Source of the DNA: Verrucomicrobiota bacterium
GTDB taxonomy: Bacteria > Verrucomicrobiota > Verrucomicrobiia > Opitutales > UBA953
DNA length: 64,000 nt
Direction: 5' to 3'
Assembly: GCA_030831965.1 (NCBI GenBank)
Contig: JAURJZ010000080.1
Span: 124,819-188,818, forward strand
The notes under the pieces are model-generated. The model made no database searches. It had not been told where the DNA came from and saw only the letters and a list, made by a program, of their open reading frames with translations. Below, piece by piece: positions 24,510 through 32,279 of this stretch. Every line of letters begins with the position of its first letter. The first letter of the stretch is position 1. The position numbers and the translations under genes are program-made.

Positions 24510-25691
24510 GGGCTTGACCTCGGGCTCGAGCCGGAGCGCGAGCTCGCCGACATCGACCGACTCGTCGTTGGCGGCCGAGGTCAGGCGATAGGAGCGGAGG
24601 AAGGCGGCGGGGGCGTCGCCGGCCTTGGCGGCGGGCGGGGGAAGGGGTCGCAGTTCCCAGACGGCGTTGGCGCGGCTGGCGCCGGCGGAGCCGGGCAGGA
24701 GGCCGACGAGGGCCTCGTCGGCCCAGACGGTGACATGGCCGAGGCGGTAGCAAAGATGGCGCAGGATGGCGGCGCCGAGGGCCGGGGAACCGGAGGCGTA
24801 GCCGAGCCGCCAGGTGGGCTGGGTCGCGAGCCGCGGGAGGAAGCTGCGGTCGTCGCGCAGGCTCATCGTGCCGCGCAGGGAGGGCTTGGTCCCCTTGGGC
24901 GAGGAGAGGAACGCCTCGGAGGCGAGGAGGCGGAGGGTGTAGGCGTCGGCCACGCGGAGGAAGACAAGCGAGGCCTCGTCGTTGAGCGCGTGGATCTCCA
25001 CCCAGGCCAGGGCGACCTCGCCGGGCCGGGCCGGCGGGGTCCAGCCGGCGGCGAAGGTAGGCGGGGCTCCTTCCGAGCCGGGAGGGCCGAGGCGGTAGCC
25101 TCCGGCGGGCGCGGGTTGGAGCAGCGGCCGCTCGGCCTGGGCCTTGGACCAGGCGGCGCGGAAACTCTCGTTGAGCGCGGGATTGGCCTGCGGAACGCCC
25201 TGGGTGTCGAACGACCAGGTGCCGACGAGGTGGTGCTTGGAGCAGCCGGCGTCGCGCGCGGACTTGATGCCGCGGATGGCGGAGAGGAGAAGGCCGTCGT
25301 CCCAGGACTGCGCGGGCAGGTCGGCGGCGTCGCTGACCGTCTTGGTCATCTCCGCCAGCCGGTTGGCGGCGTTGGCGCGAAGGCGGCCAAGGGTGAGCTG
25401 GGCCCGCGCGACCTGCTCCTGCCCCTCCTTGACCATCTTCTCGCCCCGGGCCTTGGCCTCGGCGGGGGTCTCGAAGCCCTTGCCGGCGCTCTGGAAACGG
25501 GGGGTGTTGATGATGCTGGTGCCCTGGGCGACGCGGGCTTGGCCGGCATCGTGCATCTGTCGGGCGCGCGACCACTCGGCGAGCTCGCCGCCGCGGAGAT
25601 AGCGGGGCACCTCCAGGTCGGTCATCGCCTGGGGAGCGGAGGCCGGGCCGGAGGTGGCGCTCAGGAGGAGGGCGAGGAGAGGGGCCAGCAC
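24498..25691 (-). CDS. Exported protein of unknown function
   Basis: The 397-residue product opens with a signal sequence (MLAPLLALLLSATSGPASA). A conserved-looking charged helical region (residues about 30-110, including EVPRYLRGGELAEWSRA and EAKARGEKMVKEGQEQVA) is followed by a β-rich domain with GCSKHHLVGTWSFDTQG and WTPPARPGEVALAWVEIHAL. I cannot assign it to a family. It lies three bases after the HPr gene, so the two may be expressed together. Codon use matches the neighbours, and the frame is maintained over nearly 1.2 kb, which supports a real gene. Confidence 0.65.
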   Translation of the reverse strand: MLAPLLALLLSATSGPASAPQAMTDLEVPRYLRGGELAEWSRARQMHDAGQARVAQGTSIINTPRFQSAGKGFETPAEAKARGEKMVKEGQEQVARAQLTLGRLRANAANRLAEMTKTVSDAADLPAQSWDDGLLLSAIRGIKSARDAGCSKHHLVGTWSFDTQGVPQANPALNESFRAAWSKAQAERPLLQPAPAGGYRLGPPGSEGAPPTFAAGWTPPARPGEVALAWVEIHALNDEASLVFLRVADAYTLRLLASEAFLSSPKGTKPSLRGTMSLRDDRSFLPRLATQPTWRLGYASGSPALGAAILRHLCYRLGHVTVWADEALVGLLPGSAGASRANAVWELRPLPPPAAKAGDAPAAFLRSYRLTSAANDESVDVGELALRLEPEVKPSGG

Positions 25692-25694
25692 GGC

Positions 25695-25982
25695 TCAGTT
25701 CTCGTCGAATTTGCGCGCGAAGAGCGCCTCCATCTCGCCAAGCAAGGCCGAGGCGCCGACGCCCTTGGCGGAGAAGCGCAGCCGGGAGCCCTGGCCGGCG
25801 GCGAGCATCATGAGGGACATGATGCTCTTGCCGTTAACGGTCTCGTCGTCCTTGGCGACGCTGAGCTCGACATCCGGGTAGCGGTTGGCGAGACGCACGA
25901 TCTGGGCCGCCGGACGGGTGTGGATGCCCATCTTGTTCTGGACAACGAGCTCACGCTCGGCGGGTTCGGGACCGGGCTCCAT
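25695..25982 (-). CDS. HPr family phosphocarrier protein
   Basis: The 95-residue protein contains the phosphorylated-His motif MGIHTRPAAQIVRLAN (His at residue 21 here, because of a seven- or eight-residue N-terminal extension) and the regulatory serine region VNGKSIMSLMMLAAGQG. HPr carries phosphate in the sugar PTS or acts in carbon regulation through Ser phosphorylation by HPrK. No enzyme I or EII gene lies in the window, so its role here is uncertain. It is divergent from the pyruvate dehydrogenase operon with a 116-bp gap. Confidence 0.9.
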   Translation of the reverse strand: MEPGPEPAERELVVQNKMGIHTRPAAQIVRLANRYPDVELSVAKDDETVNGKSIMSLMMLAAGQGSRLRFSAKGVGASALLGEMEALFARKFDEN

Positions 25983-26051
25983 GGGGAGGGTTAAGAGGGC
26001 GACCGAGGGGGCGTAGGGTCAAGGCAAAATCCCGGGCCGGAACCCTCTCGC

Positions 26052-26080
26052 TTGACCTTCTCCGCCCTCCGCCGTCCAAT
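26052..26080 (+). promoter_or_regulatory. Candidate sigma70-type promoter for the pyruvate dehydrogenase operon
   Basis: TTGACC and TCCAAT are separated by 17 bp and lie 18 bp before the GTG start of pdhA. The -10 box matches four of six consensus bases, so this is only a candidate. Confidence 0.35.
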
Positions 26081-26098
26081 CCCGAGCTCGTAACCGCC

Positions 26099-27208
26099 GT
26101 GGCCAAGCCCAACGCCCTCACCCACCCCGAGTCCCTGAAGCGCCCGCCCGGGCCCTCGGCCTACGCAAAGGACCCGGCCAACGCCCGCCTGTCCAAGGCG
26201 GATAAAATCCGGCTCTACACCCAGATGGCGCGCATCCGCCACTTTGAGCAGCGCTGCATCCGGACCTACCAGCAGGGCAAGATCGGCGGGTTCCTCCACC
26301 TCTACGTGGGCCAGGAGGCCATCGCGGTCGGCACCCTCTCCGTCCTGGGCAAGGACGACCACCTGATCACGGGGTATCGCGACCACGGCCACGCCCTGAT
26401 GGTGGGCATGGACATGAACAGCTGCATGGCCGAGCTCCAGGGCAAGGCGACCGGCTGCTCCAAGGGCAAGGGCGGCTCGATGCACTACTTCGCCCCCGAC
26501 AAGAACTACTGGGGCGGCCACGGGATCGTCGGCGGCCAGGCTCCCCTCGGCGCCGGCATCGCCTACGCCCTGAAGCACAAGGGCCTCAAGGGCTGCTGCC
26601 TGACCTACATGGGCGACGGCGCGGTCAACCAAGGCGCGGTGCACGAGGCCTACAACCTCGCGGCGCTGTGGGACATCCCCGTCATCTTCGTCATCGAGAA
26701 CAACGGCTACTCGATGGGCACCTCGCAGGAGCGCTCCACCGCCCACCCCGGTTCCCTCGCGCAGCGCGCGGAGGGCTACGGGATGGACTGGGACCTGGTC
26801 AACGGCCACGACCTCTACGAGGTGCGGGCGAAGACCGCGGCCGCGGTCAGGCGGGCCCACGAGAAGTCGCGCCCGACGGTGCTCGAGATCTTCACCTACC
26901 GCTACTTCGGCCACTCGATGTCCGACCCGGACAAGACCTACCGCGACAAGGAGGAGATCAAGGACTACCGCGAGAACAAGGACCCGATCAAGCTGTGGGA
27001 GAAGGCGCTGCTCGAGGAGGGCGTGCTCGACGCCGCCAAGGTGGCCGCGATCAACGAGGCTGCGATGGACGAGGCCGAGAAGGCCGCGGCCTTCGCCGAC
27101 GCCTCCCCCTACCCCGAGCCCTCCGCCATCACCCAGGACATCTACTGGGAGGAGGACAACCGCGGCCCCAAGACCACCTCGCGCGGCACCATCATCTTCG
27201 GCGACTGA
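26099..27208 (+). CDS. pdhA: Pyruvate dehydrogenase E1 component, alpha subunit
   Basis: The 369-residue protein binds thiamine diphosphate and decarboxylates pyruvate together with the β subunit. Key parts are YRDHGHALMVGMD, GKGGSMHYFAPDKNYWGGHG, the cofactor motif GDGAVNQGAVHEAYNLA ending VIENNGYSMGTS, and the phosphorylation-loop region YRYFGHSMSDPDKTYR. Length and motifs fit the heterodimeric E1 typical of mitochondria and many bacteria. The start is GTG 26099. The gene is followed after five bases by pdhB and then by E2; an E3 (lipoamide dehydrogenase) is not in view. Confidence 0.96.
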   Translation: MAKPNALTHPESLKRPPGPSAYAKDPANARLSKADKIRLYTQMARIRHFEQRCIRTYQQGKIGGFLHLYVGQEAIAVGTLSVLGKDDHLITGYRDHGHALMVGMDMNSCMAELQGKATGCSKGKGGSMHYFAPDKNYWGGHGIVGGQAPLGAGIAYALKHKGLKGCCLTYMGDGAVNQGAVHEAYNLAALWDIPVIFVIENNGYSMGTSQERSTAHPGSLAQRAEGYGMDWDLVNGHDLYEVRAKTAAAVRRAHEKSRPTVLEIFTYRYFGHSMSDPDKTYRDKEEIKDYRENKDPIKLWEKALLEEGVLDAAKVAAINEAAMDEAEKAAAFADASPYPEPSAITQDIYWEEDNRGPKTTSRGTIIFGD

Positions 27209-27213
27209 ACCCC

Positions 27214-28191
27214 ATGCCCGTCCTTTCCTACCGAGAAGCCATCCGCGCCGCCCTCCGCGAGGAGCTGGCGCGCGACGAGAACGTCGTCGTGATGGGCGAG
27301 GAGGTCGCCCAGTTCAACGGCGCCTACAAGGTGACGGAGGGCCTGCTCAAGGAGTTCGGCCCCAGGCGCGTCGTCGACACCCCCATTTCCGAGGCCGGCT
27401 TCATCGGCGTCGGCATCGGCGCCTCCATGCTCGGCATCCGCCCGGTGATGGAGCTGATGTTCTGGTCGTTCAGCTACGTGGCGTTCGACCAGATCGTGAA
27501 CAACGCGGGCAACATCCGCTACATGTCGGGCGGCCTGATCAACTGCCCCATCGTCATCCGCGGTCCGGCCAACGGCGGCACGAACGTCGGGGCGACCCAC
27601 TCCCACACGCCCGAGGCCATCCTCGCCTCCCACCCGGGAATCAAGGTGGTCTGCCCGGCCACGCCCTACGATGCCAAGGGCCTGATGAAGGCGGCCATCC
27701 GCGACAACGACCCGGTGTACGTGATGGAGAACACCATCCTCTACAACGACAAGGGCGAGGTGCCCGACGAGGACTACATCGTCCCCCTCGGCTCGGCCGA
27801 CGTGAAGCGCGTCGGCGCCGACCTGACCATCGTGGCCCACGGGCGGGCGGTCCTGACCTCGCTGAAGGCCGCCGAGATCCTCGAGAAGGAGCACGGCGTG
27901 TCGGTCGAGGTGGTCGACCTCCGCTCCATCCGCCCGCTCGACGAGGCGACGGTCCTCGCCTCGGTGCGCAAGACCCACCGCGTCCTGCTGGTGGAGGAGA
28001 ACAAGCCCTTCTGCGGCGTCGACGCCCAGCTCGCCTACCTGATCCAAGCCAAGGCCTTCGACGACCTCGACGCGCCGATCGGCCGCGTGTCGTCCATCGA
28101 CGCCCCGCAGATCTACTGCAAGCCGCTCGAGGACATCCAGATCCCGAACCCCGCGCGCGTCGTCGAGGGCGCCCTCAAGGTCCTCGCCTAA
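27214..28191 (+). CDS. pdhB: Pyruvate dehydrogenase E1 component, beta subunit
   Basis: The 325-residue protein matches E1β throughout: MGEEVAQFNGAYKVTEGL, TPISEAGFIGVGIGASMLG, MELMFWSFSYVAFDQIVNNA, GTNVGATHSHTPEA and EVVDLRSIRPLDEATV. It completes the E1 active site and binds the E2 core. It has no lipoyl domain fused at its N-terminus, unlike some mitochondrial-type bacterial E1β proteins. The ATG at 27214 follows the pdhA stop by five bases. Confidence 0.96.
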   Translation: MPVLSYREAIRAALREELARDENVVVMGEEVAQFNGAYKVTEGLLKEFGPRRVVDTPISEAGFIGVGIGASMLGIRPVMELMFWSFSYVAFDQIVNNAGNIRYMSGGLINCPIVIRGPANGGTNVGATHSHTPEAILASHPGIKVVCPATPYDAKGLMKAAIRDNDPVYVMENTILYNDKGEVPDEDYIVPLGSADVKRVGADLTIVAHGRAVLTSLKAAEILEKEHGVSVEVVDLRSIRPLDEATVLASVRKTHRVLLVEENKPFCGVDAQLAYLIQAKAFDDLDAPIGRVSSIDAPQIYCKPLEDIQIPNPARVVEGALKVLA

Positions 28192-28211
28192 GCCCCGCAC
28201 CCTTTCCGACC

Positions 28212-29510
28212 ATGGCCGACATCATCGACATGCCCAAGCTCTCCGACACGATGACGGTCGGGACCTTGGTCAAATGGAACGTCAAGGAGGGCGACACGCT
28301 CGCCTTCGGCGACATCCTCTGCGAGGTTGAGACCGACAAGGCGACCATGGAGGTGCAGAACACCATCCCCGGCGTCCTGCTCAAGATCTACGCCCCCGGC
28401 GGCGCCCAGCTGCCCGTCGGCTCCCCCATCTGCGCCATCGGCAAGAAGGGCGAGGCCGCACCCGAGCCCGGCGCCAAGGCGGCGCCCGCGGCCAAGGCCG
28501 AGGCGCCCGCTCCCGCGAAGGCCGCGAAGGCCGCCGCCGTCCCCTCCATCCCCGAGTCCACCGGCGTCTCCTGCGCGCCCCAGGCCCTGCCCGCCGTCTC
28601 GGGCGACCGCGTCGCCGCCTCGCCTTACGCGAAGCGCATGGCCGAGAAGGCCGGCGTGAATCTCGGCGCCCTCCGCGGCACCGGCCCGGGTGGACGCGTG
28701 GTCGGCAACGACGTGATCGCGGCGGCCTCGGCTCCCGCGGCACCCACCGGCCCCGTCAACGTGGCGGTCGCCGCCCCGGCCGACGGCAAGGGCATCCAGC
28801 CCGACGCGGACGTGCCCGTCTCCAACATGCGCCAGACCATCGCCCGGCGCCTGCTGGAGTCGAAGGTCACCGTACCCCACTTCTACCTCGAGACGGAGGT
28901 CGACGCCGCCCCGCTGCTCGCCCTGCGCGAGACGCTGAACAAGCGCCTCGCCGAGGCCGCGGGCAAGGACGCCAAGGACGCGCTCAAGCTCTCGGTCAAC
29001 GACTTCATCCTCAAGGCCTCGGCCGAGGCCCTGCGCCGGGTGCCGGCGGTCAACGCCTCCTGGGCCGGCACCAGCATCCGCACCCACGGCGCGGTGCACC
29101 TCGCCTTCGGCGTGGCGCTCGAGGACGGCCTCGTCACGCCCGTGGTGCGCGACGCCCAGGCCAAGTCCCTCCGCGACGTCGCCCTCGAGGCCAAGGCGCT
29201 CATCGCCAAGGCCCGCGCCAAGAAGCTGACCCCCGCCGAGATGTCGGGCTCGACCTACACCGTGACCAACCTCGGGATGTACGGGGTGACCGGCTTCTTC
29301 GGCATCATCAACGTGCCCAACGCCGCAATCCTCTCGGTCGGAGCCACCGTGGCCAAGCCGGTGGTCGACGCCCAGGGGCGCATCATGGTCGGCCAGCGCA
29401 TGGTGATCGGCCTGTCCGGCGACCACCGCGTGGTCGACGGCGCCGCCGGCGCGCAGTTCCTGCAGGCCCTGCGGCAGATGCTCGAGGAGCCGGCGCTGAT
29501 GATGCTCTGA
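28212..29510 (+). CDS. pdhC: Pyruvate dehydrogenase E2, dihydrolipoyl acetyltransferase
   Basis: The 432-residue protein has one N-terminal lipoyl domain with the lipoylated Lys in VETDKATMEVQ (about residue 43). An Ala/Pro/Lys-rich linker follows, then a peripheral-subunit-binding domain (ASPYAKRMAEKAGVNLGAL, then GTGPGGRVVGNDV). Last is the catalytic domain with GLSGDHRVVDGAAGAQFL, holding the active-site His and Asp. It passes the acetyl group to CoA. The stop codon lies inside a perfect 12-bp inverted repeat. Spacing of 20 bp to pdhB indicates a single operon. Confidence 0.95.
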   Translation: MADIIDMPKLSDTMTVGTLVKWNVKEGDTLAFGDILCEVETDKATMEVQNTIPGVLLKIYAPGGAQLPVGSPICAIGKKGEAAPEPGAKAAPAAKAEAPAPAKAAKAAAVPSIPESTGVSCAPQALPAVSGDRVAASPYAKRMAEKAGVNLGALRGTGPGGRVVGNDVIAAASAPAAPTGPVNVAVAAPADGKGIQPDADVPVSNMRQTIARRLLESKVTVPHFYLETEVDAAPLLALRETLNKRLAEAAGKDAKDALKLSVNDFILKASAEALRRVPAVNASWAGTSIRTHGAVHLAFGVALEDGLVTPVVRDAQAKSLRDVALEAKALIAKARAKKLTPAEMSGSTYTVTNLGMYGVTGFFGIINVPNAAILSVGATVAKPVVDAQGRIMVGQRMVIGLSGDHRVVDGAAGAQFLQALRQMLEEPALMML

Positions 29511-29530
29511 TCGGCCAAGGCCGATCAGAG
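29505..29530 (+). terminator. Perfect 12-bp inverted repeat spanning the E2 stop codon
   Basis: CTCTGATCGGCC-AA-GGCCGATCAGAG is a perfect hairpin with the TGA stop (29508-29510) in its left arm. No T run follows, so it may act as an mRNA 3'-end stabiliser or a Rho-type end rather than a classical intrinsic terminator. Confidence 0.55.
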
Positions 29531-29538
29531 AGCGGGGG

Positions 29539-29730
29539 CTGCGGTGCCTGCGGTGACTGCGGTGTCAGCGGGCGAGAACTCGCCGGCGATCGTTGCCTGA
29601 TGGTTGCAGGACGAGCGCAGCGAGAGTTCGCCGTAATCGCCGCTAGTGTCGCTTCCAGCAAATGCCGCTCGGCAATCGAACAGCTGACACCGCAGTCACC
29701 ACCGACGCCGCAGTCACCGCCGACGCCGCA
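29539..29730. repeat. Fold-back intergenic repeat element, copy A
   Basis: This gap holds nested repeats. Three 9-bp CTGCGGTG(C/A/T) units run from 29539 to 29565. A perfect 17-bp inverted pair (29553-29569 and 29683-29699) encloses a hairpin-rich core. Two 18-bp tandem units CGCAGTCACC(A/G)CCGACGC occupy 29691-29726. The core 29555-29633 is about 85 % identical by eye to 45520-45599. This looks like a REP/MITE-type non-autonomous element; no coding frame is convincing. Confidence 0.75.
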
Positions 29731-29776
29731 TTGCAGGGTCACCAGCAGCCCCAATGCCCAAGGCGCAATGCGTCCC

Positions 29777-30472
29777 TCAGAGCAACCGCACGGACGACAG
29801 GCCGCCGTCGATGCGGAGGACCTGGCCGGTCATGAAGCCGCTGCCGGGGCCGAGCAGGTGCTCGGCCGCCTCCGCGAGCTGGTCGGCGTCGCCGACGCGC
29901 TGGAGGGGATGGCGCTTGGCGGCCGCGGCGCGGCGGGTGTCGTCCGCTAGCAGGTTGCCGGCCAGGGGGGTGTCGGTGAGCGAGGGTGCGATCACGTTCA
30001 CCCGCACGTGCGGGGCCCACTCGGCGGCGAGGGAGCGGGCGAGGCCCTCGACCGCGCCCTTGGCGGCGGCGATGCTGGCGTGCATGGGCATGCCCTGGGC
30101 GACGGCGACGGTGGAGAAGAGGACGACGGAGGCCGAGCCGGAGGCGCGGAGGGCGGGATGGGCTGACTGCAGGGCGGCGACGGCGCCGAGGAGGTTCACC
30201 CGCAGGTCGCGCAGGAAGTCGTCGGCGCTGAGGCGCCCGAACGACTTAAGGGCGATCGTGCCGGGGCAGTAAACCAATCCGTCGAGGCGCTCGGGCCAGC
30301 TGAGCGCGCCGGGCGCCTCGGCGTCAAACGGCTGCACCGGCACCCCCAGCTCCGCCAGCGGCCCGGCCTTCCTCGCGGCGGCGTGGACGGCGTGGCCGGC
30401 GGCGACCAGGCGCCTCGCGAGGGCGAGGCCGATGCCGGAATTGCCGCCGATGAGCGCGTAGGTGCGGGACAT
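29777..30472 (-). CDS. Short-chain dehydrogenase/reductase family protein lacking the catalytic Tyr
   Basis: The 231-residue protein has the Rossmann loop IGGNSGIGLALARRL, the NAG-like region LRVNLLGAVAALQSAHPAL, Ser in SVVLFSTVAVAQG, and the lysine of the active site in MHASIAAAKGAVEGLARSLA. The usual YxxxK is IAAAK, so the catalytic Tyr is replaced by Ile. RVNVIAPSLTDTPLA and MTGQVLRIDGGLSSVRLL complete the fold. A subgroup of SDRs with HASI in this place exists, so it may bind NAD(P)H without classical catalysis. ATG 30472 was chosen; GTG 30481 is an alternative. Confidence 0.8.
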   Translation of the reverse strand: MSRTYALIGGNSGIGLALARRLVAAGHAVHAAARKAGPLAELGVPVQPFDAEAPGALSWPERLDGLVYCPGTIALKSFGRLSADDFLRDLRVNLLGAVAALQSAHPALRASGSASVVLFSTVAVAQGMPMHASIAAAKGAVEGLARSLAAEWAPHVRVNVIAPSLTDTPLAGNLLADDTRRAAAAKRHPLQRVGDADQLAEAAEHLLGPGSGFMTGQVLRIDGGLSSVRLL

Positions 30473-30536
30473 GCCCGGCACCTTCGGGGATAACCCGCGG
30501 CGGTCAAATGGACTGTCGGAGAATCAGGGGCACGGG

Positions 30537-30561
30537 AGGAAAAGACGGCTTCGGGGAAGCC
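30537..30561 (-). terminator. Intrinsic terminator of the ThuA operon (minus strand)
   Basis: On the minus strand GGCTTC-CCC-GAAGCC is followed by GTCTTTTCC, a 6-bp stem with a short T run. It lies about 90 bp past the ThuA gene and just before the SDR gene. A second hairpin (GGCCGG/CCGGCC, about 30627-30643) sits closer to the ThuA stop. Confidence 0.6.
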
Positions 30562-30647
30562 GCCCTGCCTGAGGAAACGAGCTTCGGCGCGTTGTCTCCC
30601 GCCAAGACCGCTGACACCGCATCCGAGGCCGGTTTCGCCGGCCTGGG

Positions 30648-31574
30648 TCAGCGCTTCTTGTCCAAGTTGGCCTTGAGATCCTCCTCGGTGACCTTGGAGG
30701 GGACGCCGCCCGCGGGCACCTCGGCCTTGGCGGTCCAGAGGATGGCGTTGAGGACGACGGTGCGCTGGGCGTCGACGCCCCAGTTCTTGTGGAAGTGGCC
30801 GCCGGTGAAGCCGAAGCCGCGTCCGCCGTCGGCGCGCTGGACGGCCCAGGCGACGACCTGGGCGTCGCCGCGGGCGACGCTGGCGCGGACCTCGGGATTG
30901 CCGCTGTGGGCGCCGTCGCCGCGCTTCATGGTGTCGGGCCCGGCGACCGCCGAGAGGATGGGGGTGACGCCCTCCATCTTGTCCTTGAAGCGCATGTGGA
31001 AGTACCACTCGTCCTGGGAGCCGAAGGGGGTGACGCCGCGGCTGATCGGGTGGTCGGGCAGCTGCTTGAAGTCGGCGTACCAGTGGGGGTTGACGGACCA
31101 ATGCTGCTCGAAGTAGCCGCCGAGCCACTCCTTGAACTCCTTGGCGCCGCGTCCCTTGGAGGAGCGCTCGGGCGCGGGCGGGCGGGTCTTGCCGTCCCAG
31201 TTCTCGCAGGCGTAGGCGGGCTCGACGGCGTAGTGGAGGGCGACGAGGCCGGCGCCGGCGGCCATCCTGCGGGAAAGGTGGTCGAGATGGGGCAGCGCGG
31301 GATGCCCGCCGCCGCCGTCGGAGTAGATGAGGATGGTGTGGGCCTTGTCGACGCGGTCGGCGGAGGGCCACTGGCCGTTGAGGGCCACATCGACGTCGAC
31401 CCGGTCGGCCGCACCCTCGCGCAGGCACTTGGCGAGGAGGAGGACGCCGGCGTTGTGCTCATGCTCGCCGGGCGCGTGGCTCTGGCGGCCGGCGATGAGG
31501 AGGACGTTGCGCCTCTCGGCGGCGGCGAGGGAGGCGGCGGCGAGGAGGAGGGCGGCGAGCAGGCGCGGGTACAT
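30648..31574 (-). CDS. ThuA-like domain exported protein
   Basis: The 308-residue protein has a signal peptide (MYPRLLAALLLAAASLAAA), then a ThuA fold (glutamine-amidotransferase-like): NVLLIAGRQSHAPGEHEHNAG, HTILIYSDGGGGHPALPHLD, GLVALHYAVEPAYACEN, HPISRGVTPF and GRGFGFTGGHFHKNW. ThuA/ThuB proteins act on 3-keto-sugars in trehalose utilisation. In Verrucomicrobia and Planctomycetes many exported ThuA proteins accompany DUF1080 proteins. The ATG at 31574 gives the signal peptide. It is last of a three-gene operon with a 11-bp gap. Confidence 0.85.
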   Translation of the reverse strand: MYPRLLAALLLAAASLAAAERRNVLLIAGRQSHAPGEHEHNAGVLLLAKCLREGAADRVDVDVALNGQWPSADRVDKAHTILIYSDGGGGHPALPHLDHLSRRMAAGAGLVALHYAVEPAYACENWDGKTRPPAPERSSKGRGAKEFKEWLGGYFEQHWSVNPHWYADFKQLPDHPISRGVTPFGSQDEWYFHMRFKDKMEGVTPILSAVAGPDTMKRGDGAHSGNPEVRASVARGDAQVVAWAVQRADGGRGFGFTGGHFHKNWGVDAQRTVVLNAILWTAKAEVPAGGVPSKVTEEDLKANLDKKR

Positions 31575-31585
31575 GGGGGAGGGGC

Positions 31586-32269
31586 TCACTTGGTCTCGCG
31601 GAGGAGGAGGTCCTTGAACTGGACGGTCATGGCGGGGCCGGCGTGGAGCTGGAGGGCGAGGATGCCGCGGCGCGCGCCGATGTCGGTCTCGTCGGTGAAC
31701 TCGGCGGTGGCGACGCCGTTGATGAAGTGACGCAGGTGGCCGCCCTGGGCGACGATGCGGTACTCGTTCCAGTCCTCGTGGCGGATGCGCGCCTGGATCT
31801 CGTCCGACTTGCCAAGGGTGGCGGTGACCTCGGGCTTCTTGGCCCCCGTCCTCCAGACCGTGGCCTGGCCGCGGTTGGCGAGGATGCCCCTGCCCCTCTC
31901 CTCGTAGAGGATGCCGGAGTAGGTCTTGCCCGCCTCGAAGTCGGCCTGATACCCGCCGACCGCGAACTGGGCGGGGTCGGTGAGGCGGCTCCGGTACTGG
32001 ACGCCGGAGTTGCCCCCGACGATGCGGTAGCGGAAGGTCAGCTCGAAGTCGCCGACCTCGCCGCCCTGCCAGACCAGGAAGGTGTTGGCCTTGAGCGGGG
32101 CCTCCTTGGTGGAACGTCCGGTGATGGCGCCGTCCTCGACGGACCAGTGGGACGAGCCCTTCCAGCCATCGAGCGTGCGGCCGTCGAAGAGCGCGCGGGC
32201 GGGCGGCTGGTCGTTGCCCCCGGCGCAGGCGGCGAGGAGGGCGGCGGCGAGGGAGGGAAGGAGGCGCAT
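31586..32269 (-). CDS. DUF1080 (3-keto-disaccharide hydrolase domain) lipoprotein
   Basis: The 227-residue protein starts with a lipoprotein signal (SLAAALLAACAGGND; lipobox Cys about residue 15). The rest is one concanavalin-like DUF1080 domain: ALFDGRTLDGWKGSSHWSVE, FLVWQGGEVGDFELTFRYR, GNSGVQYRSR, EDWNEYRIVAQGGHLRHFING and GILALQLHAGPAM. The domain is now linked to hydrolysis of 3-keto-glycosides. It probably sits on the inner face of the outer membrane or in the periplasm, next to the ThuA protein and a sugar epimerase, which points to oxidised-sugar catabolism. Confidence 0.9.
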   Translation of the reverse strand: MRLLPSLAAALLAACAGGNDQPPARALFDGRTLDGWKGSSHWSVEDGAITGRSTKEAPLKANTFLVWQGGEVGDFELTFRYRIVGGNSGVQYRSRLTDPAQFAVGGYQADFEAGKTYSGILYEERGRGILANRGQATVWRTGAKKPEVTATLGKSDEIQARIRHEDWNEYRIVAQGGHLRHFINGVATAEFTDETDIGARRGILALQLHAGPAMTVQFKDLLLRETK

Positions 32270-32279
32270 GGCGGGGGAA

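Noticed and set aside
29539-29730. CRISPR array
   Set aside because: The repeats are short (9 and 18 bp), adjacent without unique spacers, and there are no cas genes.
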